Source of the DNA: Chitinophagales bacterium
GTDB taxonomy: Bacteria > Bacteroidota > Bacteroidia > Chitinophagales > Chitinophagaceae
Direction of reading: 5' to 3'
Length of the DNA: 49,117 nt
Assembly: GCA_015654595.1 (NCBI GenBank)
Contig: JAATGQ010000054.1
Coordinates: 1-49,117, forward strand
The notes beneath the pieces are model-generated. The model did not search any database, had not been told where the DNA came from, and saw only the letters and a list, made by a program, of their open reading frames with translations. The translations under genes were made by a program, and so were the position numbers. Below are positions 25,800 through 33,912 of the stretch, piece by piece (position 1 is the stretch's first letter; each line of letters opens with the position of its first letter).

Positions 25800-25894
25800 G
25801 CCTTCCCTTTTGGGGAAGGCCCCCGGCAAAATTTGTTTTGCCGGACATAAAAAGAAAAGAGGCTGTCTGCTTTGTTTTTGAGACAGCCTCTTTT
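25800..25894. terminator. Cluster of three perfect hairpins between the M1 peptidase and zwf
   Basis: Three back-to-back inverted repeats fill this gap. The first has 14-base arms at 25855-25868 and 25881-25894. The second has 9-base arms at 25823-25831 and 25836-25844. The third has 8-base arms at 25800-25807 and 25813-25820. On the minus strand the 14-base stem comes first after the M1 stop and ends in TTTTCTTTTT, making it the M1 terminator. The other two then lie between it and the zwf -7 box and would insulate zwf from readthrough. Confidence 0.8.
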
Positions 25895-25933
25895 GCCCAT
25901 TATTTGTTGTATAAATAACGGCTTTATTGGCCC

Positions 25934-27904
25934 TTATTGAGGTGCCTGCCAGGTATTGTTCTTCGTATCCACATCAGGATAACGCTGATCCGGATCGATC
26001 GTCACCGAAGCAATTTTGCTCGTAGACGCATAGTGGAATTTCCAGACAGGGCCGTGCATCCAGACTTCTACCGGCAGTTTTACCCGACTTGTGTTCCCGT
26101 TGGATTCCTTTACCTCAACGGTAACAGGCATCGGCAGCTTCTCTTTTGTTTCGATCGTGATGATCGATCCCTGGGCAGGATCGTCCTTCACATAGTCAAC
26201 TCCGGTCACCGCCTGGTCGATCTTCCAGTTGTTCAGGAACCAGCCCCGCCAGAAATAATCCAGGTTCTCACCAGAGGCGTTTTCGATCGCATGGAAGAAA
26301 TCATAAGGCGTAGGATGTTTGAACGCCCACTCATGGACATAATAACGGAAAGCATAGTCGAAGCGCGCCTTGCCCAGGATTTCTTCGCGCAGCAGCTGGA
26401 GCCCCATGCTTGGCTTTGCATAAGCCGTAACTCCAAGGCTGCGGCCCTGTACGACGTCAGGAATGGTCATGATCGGGTCAAAGCTACGCCAGAATCCGGC
26501 CATCCGCGAACGGGGTCCGTCGGCATGAAAGTATTCGCCATTGTTGAAAGCAGAGTCGGCTACGGTGTTGATATAGGTATTAAAACCTTCGTCCATCCAA
26601 GGGTATTTCCGTTCGTTGCTACCAACGATCATCGGGAACCAGTTGTGACCGAATTCATGCCGGGTAACGCCCCAGAGACTTCCGTTCTGGTCGCGTGCGC
26701 CGCAGAAGACGATACCGGGATATTCCATACCTGCCACGACACCTGCCACATTGGTGGCAACGGGATAGCTGAATTCATAGAATGCCTTGGAGTAGTATTC
26801 AATACAGCCCTTTACATATTCGGTAGAACGGCCATAGCCGTCTTTTCCGGCGCTTTCGGACGGATAAAGAGAAGCCGCCAGCGCCTTTTTGCCGCTGGGC
26901 AGGTTGATGCGGGCCGCATCCCAGATAAAGGAGGCAGAAGAAGCCCAGGCTACGTCGCGGGTGTTGATACATTTGAATTTCCAGGTCAGACGGCCCTTTG
27001 CAGGACGGCTTGCCGGATCAGTTACTTCTTCCTGGGAACGGATAGCCACTGTCTTTTCGCTGCTCTTTGCTTCTGTATAACGCTTCAGCTGCGCTGGTGT
27101 CAGCACTTCTGCCGGGTTGATCAGCTCTCCGGAACCGCCTACGATCTGGTTGGCGGGTACGTTGACGCTATACTCGATATCGCCATATTCCAGGTAGAAC
27201 TCACCCTGTCCGAGGTAAGGTAGCGTGTTCCAGCCATATACGTTGTCATACACGCACATACGAGGGTACCACTGTGCAATTTCGAAGATCTCTCCATTCT
27301 TTGCATGAAAACGTCCCATACGGTCCGTGCCATACTCGGGTATCTTAAAAGAATAGCTGATCTTCAGCTTCACCACGCCGCCATTTCCCTTCAGCTCCAT
27401 GGGCAGCTTTACCTGCATACGCGTATCGGATACCAGGTAATCGGCAGCAGCGCCCTTGCCTGTTGCCGCATTGACCAGTTCTACGGACTTAAGCTCATAA
27501 CCGCCGGCAAAAGTACCCTGGTTAGCCCAACGGCCACCGGAAACCTCTGTCACCGAAATACCCCTTGAATTGGGGTTATAGATATTCTGATCGAGCTGCA
27601 GCCACAAAAAAGGAAGATCCTGCGGGCTGTTGTTCTTGTAGGTGATGATCACCGTGCCTGCGATGCTCTCAGCGGCAGTATCCAGACTTGCGTCAATCTT
27701 ATAATCAGCGCGATTTTGCCAATATTTCGGCCCGGGACTGCCCGCGGCAGAACGAATATCATCTCCGTAGGACGGATAAAACAAAGGCGCAAACGCCTCA
27801 TGCTGGTCATAGACGGAGCTGGACTGGGTCGTTGACTGCCCGTGAGCAAACTGCTGCCCCAGCAACAGCCCTCCCAACATAAAGGCACCGATGGATTTTC
27901 TCAT
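25934..27904 (-). CDS. M1-family zinc metallopeptidase, exported
   Basis: This 656-residue protein has a signal peptide ([16 protein letters not shown]). The zinc-binding motif HEFGHNW is at residues 416-422 and the second Glu ligand follows in [12 protein letters not shown], as in aminopeptidase N-like M1 enzymes. The substrate-side motif is [13 protein letters not shown], replacing the usual GAMEN with GMEYP. Such Bacteroidota M1 proteins carry an N-terminal beta domain (here about residues 60-270) and act in the periplasm or at the surface on peptides. The C-terminal region after residue 560 is a beta sandwich ([20 protein letters not shown]). The gene diverges from the DUF1963 gene over 55 bases. 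On its own strand TACCTTCG, about 27 bases upstream of the ATG, may be its -7 box. Confidence 0.92.
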   Translation of the reverse strand: MRKSIGAFMLGGLLLGQQFAHGQSTTQSSSVYDQHEAFAPLFYPSYGDDIRSAAGSPGPKYWQNRADYKIDASLDTAAESIAGTVIITYKNNSPQDLPFLWLQLDQNIYNPNSRGISVTEVSGGRWANQGTFAGGYELKSVELVNAATGKGAAADYLVSDTRMQVKLPMELKGNGGVVKLKISYSFKIPEYGTDRMGRFHAKNGEIFEIAQWYPRMCVYDNVYGWNTLPYLGQGEFYLEYGDIEYSVNVPANQIVGGSGELINPAEVLTPAQLKRYTEAKSSEKTVAIRSQEEVTDPASRPAKGRLTWKFKCINTRDVAWASSASFIWDAARINLPSGKKALAASLYPSESAGKDGYGRSTEYVKGCIEYYSKAFYEFSYPVATNVAGVVAGMEYPGIVFCGARDQNGSLWGVTRHEFGHNWFPMIVGSNERKYPWMDEGFNTYINTVADSAFNNGEYFHADGPRSRMAGFWRSFDPIMTIPDVVQGRSLGVTAYAKPSMGLQLLREEILGKARFDYAFRYYVHEWAFKHPTPYDFFHAIENASGENLDYFWRGWFLNNWKIDQAVTGVDYVKDDPAQGSIITIETKEKLPMPVTVEVKESNGNTSRVKLPVEVWMHGPVWKFHYASTSKIASVTIDPDQRYPDVDTKNNTWQAPQ

Positions 27905-27959
27905 TTGCCTAACATTTTTATTTAGGCGGCGAAGGTAGAAATTTTCCTATTTTCATTCT

Positions 27960-28655
27960 ATGGATATCCACGAAGTCAAAAAAAGGCTGGTTAAAAGAGC
28001 AATAGGCCTCTCAATCGGTAATTTCACTTCCTCAAACCCGGAAAAAGACAGCTGGATAGGCAGGGTTTGTATCTATGGCGAAAACGAAGAGATCCCGCTG
28101 GACGACGAGGGTTATGAAATGCTGCCCCTGCTACAGCTCCACCTTGCCAATCTGCCTTTCGTTCCTGAAGAACTGGCTGGCATTAAAGCCCTTACGCTTT
28201 TTATCAGCGAAAACCAACCTTATGAACTGAGCAATAATGGCGAGGGCTGGCTGCTTCGTGAATATACCTCTACAGACGACCTCGTATTCAAGGATCTTCG
28301 GAATCCCCGCTCTCCTATCCGGTCCTTCCCGCTAAAAGCATCGCTGATAAGCGAAGACTATCCCAGCTGGGATGGCGGAGCAATACCCGCAGATCTGGCA
28401 GAGGAGATCCAACGGCTGGAAAAAGCCGGCGTGATCGAAGACTATTATGATGCGATTGAAAGCAATTACGGTCATAAACTGGGCGGCTACCCCACCTTTC
28501 ACCAGCAAGGCGTCGATTTTGGAGAAGATTTCCAATTCGTCTTCCAGATCGATTCCGACGATAAAGCAAGACTAAATATCATCGACGGCGGCACCTTTTT
28601 CCTGGCCCGAAATAAAAAGAACGGCCAGTGGCGCGGATACTGTGATTTTACTTAG
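27960..28655 (+). CDS. DUF1963 (YwqG-like) family protein
   Basis: This 231-residue cytoplasmic protein contains the features of DUF1963: a central LGGYPTFHQQGVDF block, a FVFQIDSDD strand, and a Gly-rich end IIDGGTFFLARNKKNG. The N-terminal region includes a strand-rich part with LHLANLPFVPEELAGIKALT. The molecular function of this family is not known; it is often a SMI1/KNR4- or YwqG-associated protein in bacterial genomes. There is no signal peptide and no membrane segment. The gene converges on the ABC ATPase gene and their 3' ends overlap by four bases. Confidence 0.8.
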   Translation: MDIHEVKKRLVKRAIGLSIGNFTSSNPEKDSWIGRVCIYGENEEIPLDDEGYEMLPLLQLHLANLPFVPEELAGIKALTLFISENQPYELSNNGEGWLLREYTSTDDLVFKDLRNPRSPIRSFPLKASLISEDYPSWDGGAIPADLAEEIQRLEKAGVIEDYYDAIESNYGHKLGGYPTFHQQGVDFGEDFQFVFQIDSDDKARLNIIDGGTFFLARNKKNGQWRGYCDFT

Positions 28656-29554
28656 TTTTCAAACCGATGTGTCTTTCCGGGATAGAGCAAGACCGGCTGA
28701 CCAGGCCTCAGCTCGTCCCCTAGTGTCCTTACCAGGAGCATCCCCTCTCCCGTCATGACCTCTACATCATAATGGCTGCCAACAAAGGTCACCCTCTTTA
28801 CCTGTCCGGCCAGCGCTTCTCCCTGCCCATCCTCTACCCAGATATCTTCCGGGCGGATAAACTCACCTTTCAGCAGGTTATACCGACCAAACAGCCCTGC
28901 GACATACTCGTTCTTCGGCTGCCGGTAGATCCTCTCCGGCGTATCCTGCTGTACCACGTACCCATCTTTTATCACCAGGATCTCATCGGCCCAGGACAAC
29001 AGATCTACCGGATCATGCGACACCAGCATACAGGTGATACCCATCCTGTCGCCGAGATCCCGGATCACCGATTTGAGGATGCTTTTATGGATCATATCCA
29101 GATTGGAAAAAGGCTCATCCAGCAGCAATAACTTTGGCGGTTTTACCAGGAGCTTTGCGAGGCTGATCCGCTGCCTTTCGCCCCCCGACAGCTGATCGGT
29201 ACGGCGCGACAACAAATGATCGATGCGGCATACCCGGTATAATTCCGTCGACTCCTCATCGGACAGCTCATTAGCATAGGAGAGGATCTCCGATACCCTG
29301 TAGTTGTTCCATAATTCAAAATGCTGCGATAAATAGGCGATGCCGGGATGACCAGGGATCAAACGCTCCAGGGGCCCCAACACGCGGTTGCCTTCGAACA
29401 ATACCTCTCCCTTTTCTGCGGTTTGAAGACCTCCGATCGTCTTTAAAAGCGTACTCTTGCCTGAGCCTGTTTCCCCCGCAATGGCCAGCCGCTGATGCAG
29501 ACTTTGCGTAAAAGAAATACCCTGGCCAAGACCGGAAACCTGTAGAAGAATCAT
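28652..29554 (-). CDS. ABC transporter ATP-binding protein with TOBE domain (PotA/FbpC-like), orphan
   Basis: This 300-residue ATPase has the Walker A motif GETGSGKST at 27-35, a Q-loop YLSQHFELW, the ABC signature LSGGERQRISLAKLL, and Walker B with D-loop LLLLDEPFSNLD, plus the switch His in LVSHDP. After residue 220 a TOBE-type regulatory domain follows, as FIRPEDIW and VKRVTFVGSHYDVEVMTGEG, which is characteristic of spermidine/iron/sulfate/maltose importers. No permease or solute-binding gene flanks it, so it must work with proteins encoded elsewhere, or it has a different role. It is divergent from the HipA-like kinase with only 41 bases between start codons. Confidence 0.9.
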   Translation of the reverse strand: MILLQVSGLGQGISFTQSLHQRLAIAGETGSGKSTLLKTIGGLQTAEKGEVLFEGNRVLGPLERLIPGHPGIAYLSQHFELWNNYRVSEILSYANELSDEESTELYRVCRIDHLLSRRTDQLSGGERQRISLAKLLVKPPKLLLLDEPFSNLDMIHKSILKSVIRDLGDRMGITCMLVSHDPVDLLSWADEILVIKDGYVVQQDTPERIYRQPKNEYVAGLFGRYNLLKGEFIRPEDIWVEDGQGEALAGQVKRVTFVGSHYDVEVMTGEGMLLVRTLGDELRPGQPVLLYPGKTHRFEN

Positions 29555-29595
29555 GGATCAAAAATAGAATAAAATGAGTTACTTTGTCCCCCTTT

Positions 29596-30441
29596 ATGGC
29601 GTATAACGAACCTATACTACGGACCGTCCAGGTGATCAGGTATGTCACGCCGCTGCGGGAAGGCGGCTCCCTGCCAGCCATCGCCGAAGCCGATGACGAA
29701 TTTCTGTATGTGCTGAAATTCAGAGGTGCGGGACAAGGGGTAAAGTCCCTTATCGCCGAACTCATCGGCGGCGAAATAGCCAGAGTCCTGGGTTTTCGCA
29801 TGCCGGAGATCGTCTTCGCCAATCTCGACGCCGCCTTTGGCAGATCGGAACCCGATGAAGAGATACAAGACCTGCTAAAAACGAGTATCGGACTAAACCT
29901 TGGCGTCCACTATCTTTCAGGATCTATCACCTTCGACCCTGTCGTGACAAAGGTCGATCCGATGCTGGCCTCCCGGATAGTATGGCTCGACGCACTGCTC
30001 ACGAATGTGGACCGTACCGCCCGCAATACCAATATGCTGGTATGGAATAAAGAGCTCTGGCTGATCGATCACGGCGCCTCGCTCTATTTCCACCACTCCT
30101 GGGACAACGCTTTTATCCATCCCGACAGTCCCGAACTGGCAGCCATTGCACAGCGGCCTTTTGTACAGATAAAAGACCATGTACTCTTACCCTGGGCCAG
30201 CGAACTCGAAAAAGCCGATATGCGGTTCCGCGAACTCCTCACCCCCGAAAAGATCCGGGCCATCACCGGGCTCATCCCCGAGGACTGGCTGACCGACAAA
30301 ACGATCTGGGGTACAACCGAAGACGCCGCCATCACTGCCGATCAAAGGCGCAGCGTCTATACCCGATTTCTCGAAACACGCGTGGCTTCGTCCACGGTTT
30401 TTATAAATGAAGCCCAGCATGCAAGAAAAGCACTTGTTTGA
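29596..30441 (+). CDS. HipA-like kinase (HipA_2 type)
   Basis: This 281-residue protein of the HipA-like kinase branch is usually encoded beside a DUF3037 protein, as here. Kinase-like elements are visible. LYVLKFRGAGQGVKSLIAEL supplies the ATP-binding Lys and a Gly-rich region. WLDALLTNVDRTARNTNML resembles the catalytic loop (Asp...Asn). LWLIDHGASLYF stands at the DFG-like metal-binding position with DHG. The ATG at 29596 is preferred over an in-frame GTG or TTG just upstream because TTACTTTG at 29579-29586 would then act as a -7-type box. The substrate is unknown, and the protein is clearly different from persistence-type HipA. Its 3' end overlaps the DUF3037 gene by 23 bases. Confidence 0.78.
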   Translation: MAYNEPILRTVQVIRYVTPLREGGSLPAIAEADDEFLYVLKFRGAGQGVKSLIAELIGGEIARVLGFRMPEIVFANLDAAFGRSEPDEEIQDLLKTSIGLNLGVHYLSGSITFDPVVTKVDPMLASRIVWLDALLTNVDRTARNTNMLVWNKELWLIDHGASLYFHHSWDNAFIHPDSPELAAIAQRPFVQIKDHVLLPWASELEKADMRFRELLTPEKIRAITGLIPEDWLTDKTIWGTTEDAAITADQRRSVYTRFLETRVASSTVFINEAQHARKALV

Positions 30442-30802
30442 GTATGCCGTTATCCGTGTCGTCCCAAAAGTCGACCGGGAGGAGTTCCTCAACGTTGGGG
30501 TCATACTTTACTGCCCGCGGCAGAAATTTCTTCAGATGCGGTACACCATCGATACTCAGCGGCTCAACGCCTTCAGCCCCGGTCTGGATATATCCGAGCT
30601 GACCAGCTATCTGCAGGCCTTCGAAGAAATTACCCTTGGCCACCCCAAAGGCGGTCCCATCGGCAAGTTCGACCTGCCTTCCCGCTTCCGCTGGCTTACC
30701 GCCACCCGAAGCACTATCCTGCAGTCCTCAAAAGTGCATCCAGGTTTTTGCGAGCACCCTGAAGCCGCCCTGCAGCGACTACACGCCACATTAGTATTGT
30801 AA
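30419..30802 (+). CDS. DUF3037 family protein
   Basis: This 127-residue cytoplasmic protein has the DUF3037 opening FEYAVIRVVPKVDREEFLNV and the following GVILYCPRQKFLQMR, which define the family. The C-terminal part contains FRWLTATRSTILQSS, also typical. DUF3037 proteins regularly sit beside a HipA-like kinase and are presumed to work with it, perhaps as regulator or substrate; no biochemical function is established that I know of. The ATG at 30419 is inside the kinase gene, giving a 23-base overlap and translational coupling. It is followed by the DUF4337 gene 10 bases later on the same strand. Confidence 0.8.
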   Translation: MQEKHLFEYAVIRVVPKVDREEFLNVGVILYCPRQKFLQMRYTIDTQRLNAFSPGLDISELTSYLQAFEEITLGHPKGGPIGKFDLPSRFRWLTATRSTILQSSKVHPGFCEHPEAALQRLHATLVL

Positions 30803-30812
30803 ATAAATTACC

Positions 30813-31382
30813 ATGACCGAAATCACAGACGCCATCCAGGACCCCCTGGAAAATGCCGAAAAAAGCAAGATCAATTCCATGGTAGCCCTATTCGTCGCTA
30901 TCACCGCCACTTTTATGGCAATCTGCAATGTCAAGGACGGCAATATCGTCCAGGCCATGGATCAGGCACAGGCTCACAGCATCGACTCCTGGTCATATTA
31001 TCAGTCGAAGAGCACCAAACAGGCGACGACGGAAAGCGTCCTCGAACTGGCCCGGCTCCAGAAATCACCCGGGACCGATACCATCATACAGAAGTATGAA
31101 ACCACCATACAACGATACGACACGGAAAAAGCTGCTATAAAAAAGCAGGCAGAAGACTATGAGAAACAATACAACGACCTCAACCTTTTCGACGATCAGT
31201 TCGATATGACCGAAGCCCTGCTGACCATCTCCATCGCAATGCTCGGTATCGCCTCGCTGACCCAGCGCAAGTGGCTGCTTTGGTTTGCGGCAACCGTCAG
31301 CGCGATCGGTATAGTGCTGGGGCTGGCGGCTTTTATGAAGATCAGCTTACACTCGGACTTTATTTCCCGCATCCTCGGATAA
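30813..31382 (+). CDS. DUF4337 membrane protein
   Basis: This 189-residue inner-membrane protein has one N-terminal transmembrane helix (MVALFVAITATFMAICNV) and a predicted pair at the C-terminus (LLTISIAMLGIASL and LLWFAATVSAIGIVLGLAAF). Between them is a charged coiled-coil-like region (IIQKYETTIQRYDTEKAAIK and so on to YEKQYNDLN). The conserved AHSIDSWSYYQSKSTKQ pattern is the DUF4337 hallmark. The family has no known function. It is the third gene of a plus-strand cluster with the HipA-like kinase and DUF3037 protein, but could also be independent. An imperfect GGCAAA/TTTGCC hairpin at 31410-31425 follows. Confidence 0.82.
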   Translation: MTEITDAIQDPLENAEKSKINSMVALFVAITATFMAICNVKDGNIVQAMDQAQAHSIDSWSYYQSKSTKQATTESVLELARLQKSPGTDTIIQKYETTIQRYDTEKAAIKKQAEDYEKQYNDLNLFDDQFDMTEALLTISIAMLGIASLTQRKWLLWFAATVSAIGIVLGLAAFMKISLHSDFISRILG

Positions 31383-31444
31383 CGGGAAAAAGGAGCCGTC
31401 TTATGTCTGGCAAAAGCCTTTGCCGGGCCACCAGGTCCTTTTTG

Positions 31445-32089
31445 TTAATTTATCTTTTTATAGTCCGCCGGGACTTCGAAGGTCGAAGCCGGAACCGGTC
31501 TTGACGAATGAGTGGTCAGGTTAGTCGTCAGATCGTCGGCATGCGCCCTGACCACAACGCCTTCTCCGCCTGCAGCCTTGATCTTTGCAAGGATCTGCGA
31601 GCCGTTGGGATAATACGTCAACGGACCAGCAACGTACAGGCTGCTTACCCCCAGTTCCTTCGTGATCCACAGGTCCAGCTTCTTGCCTTTTATCCTGACA
31701 GCAAAGTGCTCGCAATTAAAAGAATTGACCTTTTCCGTCCCTACCATTTCTACCGTGATATCGCCATCGCCAAGTTTCATCTTCTTTTCCTGGGCCAGCT
31801 CGATAAAATCCTGTTCGGACTTTAGTTTCTTCCTGTCCACGACATGGATCTCCTTGTTCGCCTGGAAATCAAAAATGATCGCTTCCAGCTCTTTCCCTTT
31901 CGGGATATCGGCTATCCCACCCTTCAATGGATAAATTTTAGCTTCCACCCGAGCCTTCGTGCCGGATAAGTAGACGGTCATCATCGTCTCGCTCTTGTCC
32001 GAACAATCATACATCAATGTCCCTTCGAATTGAGCATAAGAAATACACGAAAAAGCCAATAATGCTGTAACTAAAGCCAATCGGATCAT
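31445..32089 (-). CDS. Exported DUF4412-like protein
   Basis: This 214-residue secreted protein has a signal peptide (MIRLALVTALLAFSCISYAQ) and the beta-rich DUF4412-type body: FEGTLMYDCSDKSETMMTVY, ARVEAKIYP, IIFDFQANKEIHVVD and KVNSFNCEHFAVRIK. The last is a family-typical Cys-containing strand, followed by LDLWITKELG. The C-terminal end is FEVPADYKKIN. DUF4412 proteins occur widely in Bacteroidota as periplasmic or outer-membrane-facing proteins of unknown role and resemble LolA/LppX-like folds. It stands alone, convergent with the DUF4337 gene. About 240 bases separate it from the SusD gene on the same strand, without a clear promoter box. Confidence 0.82.
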   Translation of the reverse strand: MIRLALVTALLAFSCISYAQFEGTLMYDCSDKSETMMTVYLSGTKARVEAKIYPLKGGIADIPKGKELEAIIFDFQANKEIHVVDRKKLKSEQDFIELAQEKKMKLGDGDITVEMVGTEKVNSFNCEHFAVRIKGKKLDLWITKELGVSSLYVAGPLTYYPNGSQILAKIKAAGGEGVVVRAHADDLTTNLTTHSSRPVPASTFEVPADYKKIN

Positions 32090-32330
32090 ATTGTCAGTTT
32101 TAAATCGTTAAGAGAATGCGGAGTCGGAGTAAATCAACGCATAAAAATACGAAAAATACGCGACCAGCCTTTCCCCGGTTGCTCTTTCAAAAGAAAAGGT
32201 TCGGAATACGGATCGCTCAATCTGTACCCCGAACCTTGAATTTTTTCGATCCGCGCGTCACCGACGGTGGCCGATGAAGCACCGAGGCCATTGTCCTCAG
32301 GTTACCTGGCCGCCGAACGCAGCCGTTGGC

Positions 32331-33890
32331 CTAGTAGCCAGGATTCTGCCCCAGAGCCGGATTTACCTGCGTCTCCCTGAAAGGGATCGCATAGATCAGC
32401 TTATTGTCCGTTACATTATAAGAATTTGATAGCAGAAAGGGTAAAGCCGCCTTTTGCTTTATCCCATAGGCCGTCATAACCGCCACCGCCTGGCCCGTAC
32501 GCACCAGGTCAAACCAGCGGTGATTTTCAAAAGCCAATTCCACCCTGCGCTCATGTGCAATCGTATCCCGAAGCATCTGCTGATCAGTAATAGAGGCCGG
32601 GATCACGCCCGCACGCTGACGGACCTGATTCAGATAAGGCAGTGCATCCCCCGACTTTCCCTGCTCATTGAGCGCCTCCGCCAGCATCAGCAGCACATCC
32701 GAATACCGGTATACGTACCAGTCATCATCCGTACTATATTGCACCGAGGACTCATAGGGAGGATTGAATTGCTTCTTGACAAACCGGTGCAGAAAAGAAG
32801 TAGTATATCCCATCCGACGTCCCGTCGTATCCTTATAGTTGAGGATACTGACCACACTATCCGGTACAAAGTTCGTCGATTTATCAAGGTGCCCTCCAAT
32901 AACCCCTATGCTGGCATCCAGCCTGGAATCACCCGGATAATAAGCGTTGATCAGGTCCTGCGAAGGTACGTTGAAGCTACCCACCGTATTGTTGAACCCG
33001 TTGGAATTGCCCAATACCGCATTCATATTGGTGGTCACCGGGGTAAAGTCATACACGAACTGGCTACCTTGATTATCCGTGCCCGATTTGTACTGGATCT
33101 CGAAAATACTTTCCTTTCCATTCTTGTTGGCGGTCTTAAAGACATCCGCATAGTTGGGCATCAAAGAGTATCCCATCTGCGTTACGGGGGTCAGCACGCT
33201 CACGGCCGAATCATACTGTTTCAGCGTCAGATAGACCAACCCTAGTTCCGTAGCCACCATTCCCTTGGTAATATAGCCTGTACCGGGGAAAGTGGGCGCA
33301 GGAAGACGGCCCAGCGCATCTGTAAGATCACTCTTGATCTGCGTATAGACCGAATCCACCGGAGACCGGTTAACCAGCGCATTCTGGGCATCCGTTACCT
33401 CATGAAGATATAAAGGGACCTTCCCATATAACCGCACCAGCTCAAAGTAATAGTGCGCCCGCAAGGCTTCCGCCTGGGCAATGATCAGACTCCTGGCCGA
33501 ATCGGTCAGATCGGCAGGCGGCGTCTGTATCTTATCCAGAATGACATCTGTTTGCTGAATACCCTTATAGTCGGCCGTCCAGAGACTCAGGATCGTCGTG
33601 TTGCTGGCGTCATCCAGAAACTCGGCCAGGTTCTCGCTCCCCGAAGCGCCCCGGTCCTGCTCGTTATAATCAAAAAAGGTATTATCTGACCGCATCTCCT
33701 CCATATAATAGGCAATATTGGCCGAGGCGCGCAGCGGTGTATAGGCACCCACCAGCGCGGTCTGGAAATCGGCTGCCGTTTTGTAAAAATTTCCTTCGTT
33801 CACCTGCCCTTCGGGATACAGCGTTACAAATTTCTTGCTGCAGGAAGAAAGAATAAGGAATACAACAAGGATCAGAATTATATTTTTCAT
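32331..33890 (-). CDS. SusD/RagB-family outer-membrane nutrient-binding lipoprotein
   Basis: This 519-residue lipoprotein has a lipobox at residues 14-18 (LILSSCSKKF), so it is anchored by the Cys to the outer membrane. SusD features are the N-terminal FYKTAADFQTALVGAY, tetratricopeptide-like helices (AQAEALRAHYYFELVRLYGK), and the C-terminal SusD_RagB signature YRYSDVLLMLAEALNEQGKS followed by AHERRVELAFENHRWFDLVR. It caps the SusC barrel encoded immediately upstream and captures substrate. The ATG at 33890 is chosen because it precedes the lipoprotein signal directly. It starts 22 bases after the susC stop. No hydrolase gene follows, so the substrate is unknown. Confidence 0.93.
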   Translation of the reverse strand: MKNIILILVVFLILSSCSKKFVTLYPEGQVNEGNFYKTAADFQTALVGAYTPLRASANIAYYMEEMRSDNTFFDYNEQDRGASGSENLAEFLDDASNTTILSLWTADYKGIQQTDVILDKIQTPPADLTDSARSLIIAQAEALRAHYYFELVRLYGKVPLYLHEVTDAQNALVNRSPVDSVYTQIKSDLTDALGRLPAPTFPGTGYITKGMVATELGLVYLTLKQYDSAVSVLTPVTQMGYSLMPNYADVFKTANKNGKESIFEIQYKSGTDNQGSQFVYDFTPVTTNMNAVLGNSNGFNNTVGSFNVPSQDLINAYYPGDSRLDASIGVIGGHLDKSTNFVPDSVVSILNYKDTTGRRMGYTTSFLHRFVKKQFNPPYESSVQYSTDDDWYVYRYSDVLLMLAEALNEQGKSGDALPYLNQVRQRAGVIPASITDQQMLRDTIAHERRVELAFENHRWFDLVRTGQAVAVMTAYGIKQKAALPFLLSNSYNVTDNKLIYAIPFRETQVNPALGQNPGY

Positions 33891-33912
33891 GGTGCTATCC
33901 ATTTTTGTACGA

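Noticed and set aside
25937..27223. 428-codon plus-strand open frame opposite the M1 peptidase
   Set aside because: It is antisense to a gene with a full zinc-peptidase signature; no signal peptide or family motif appears in the opposite frame.
32090..32330. Possible small gene or RNA between the DUF4412 and SusD genes
   Set aside because: No start-linked open frame with protein features, no tRNA-like fold and no strong terminator hairpin; only short GC-rich inverted repeats are visible.
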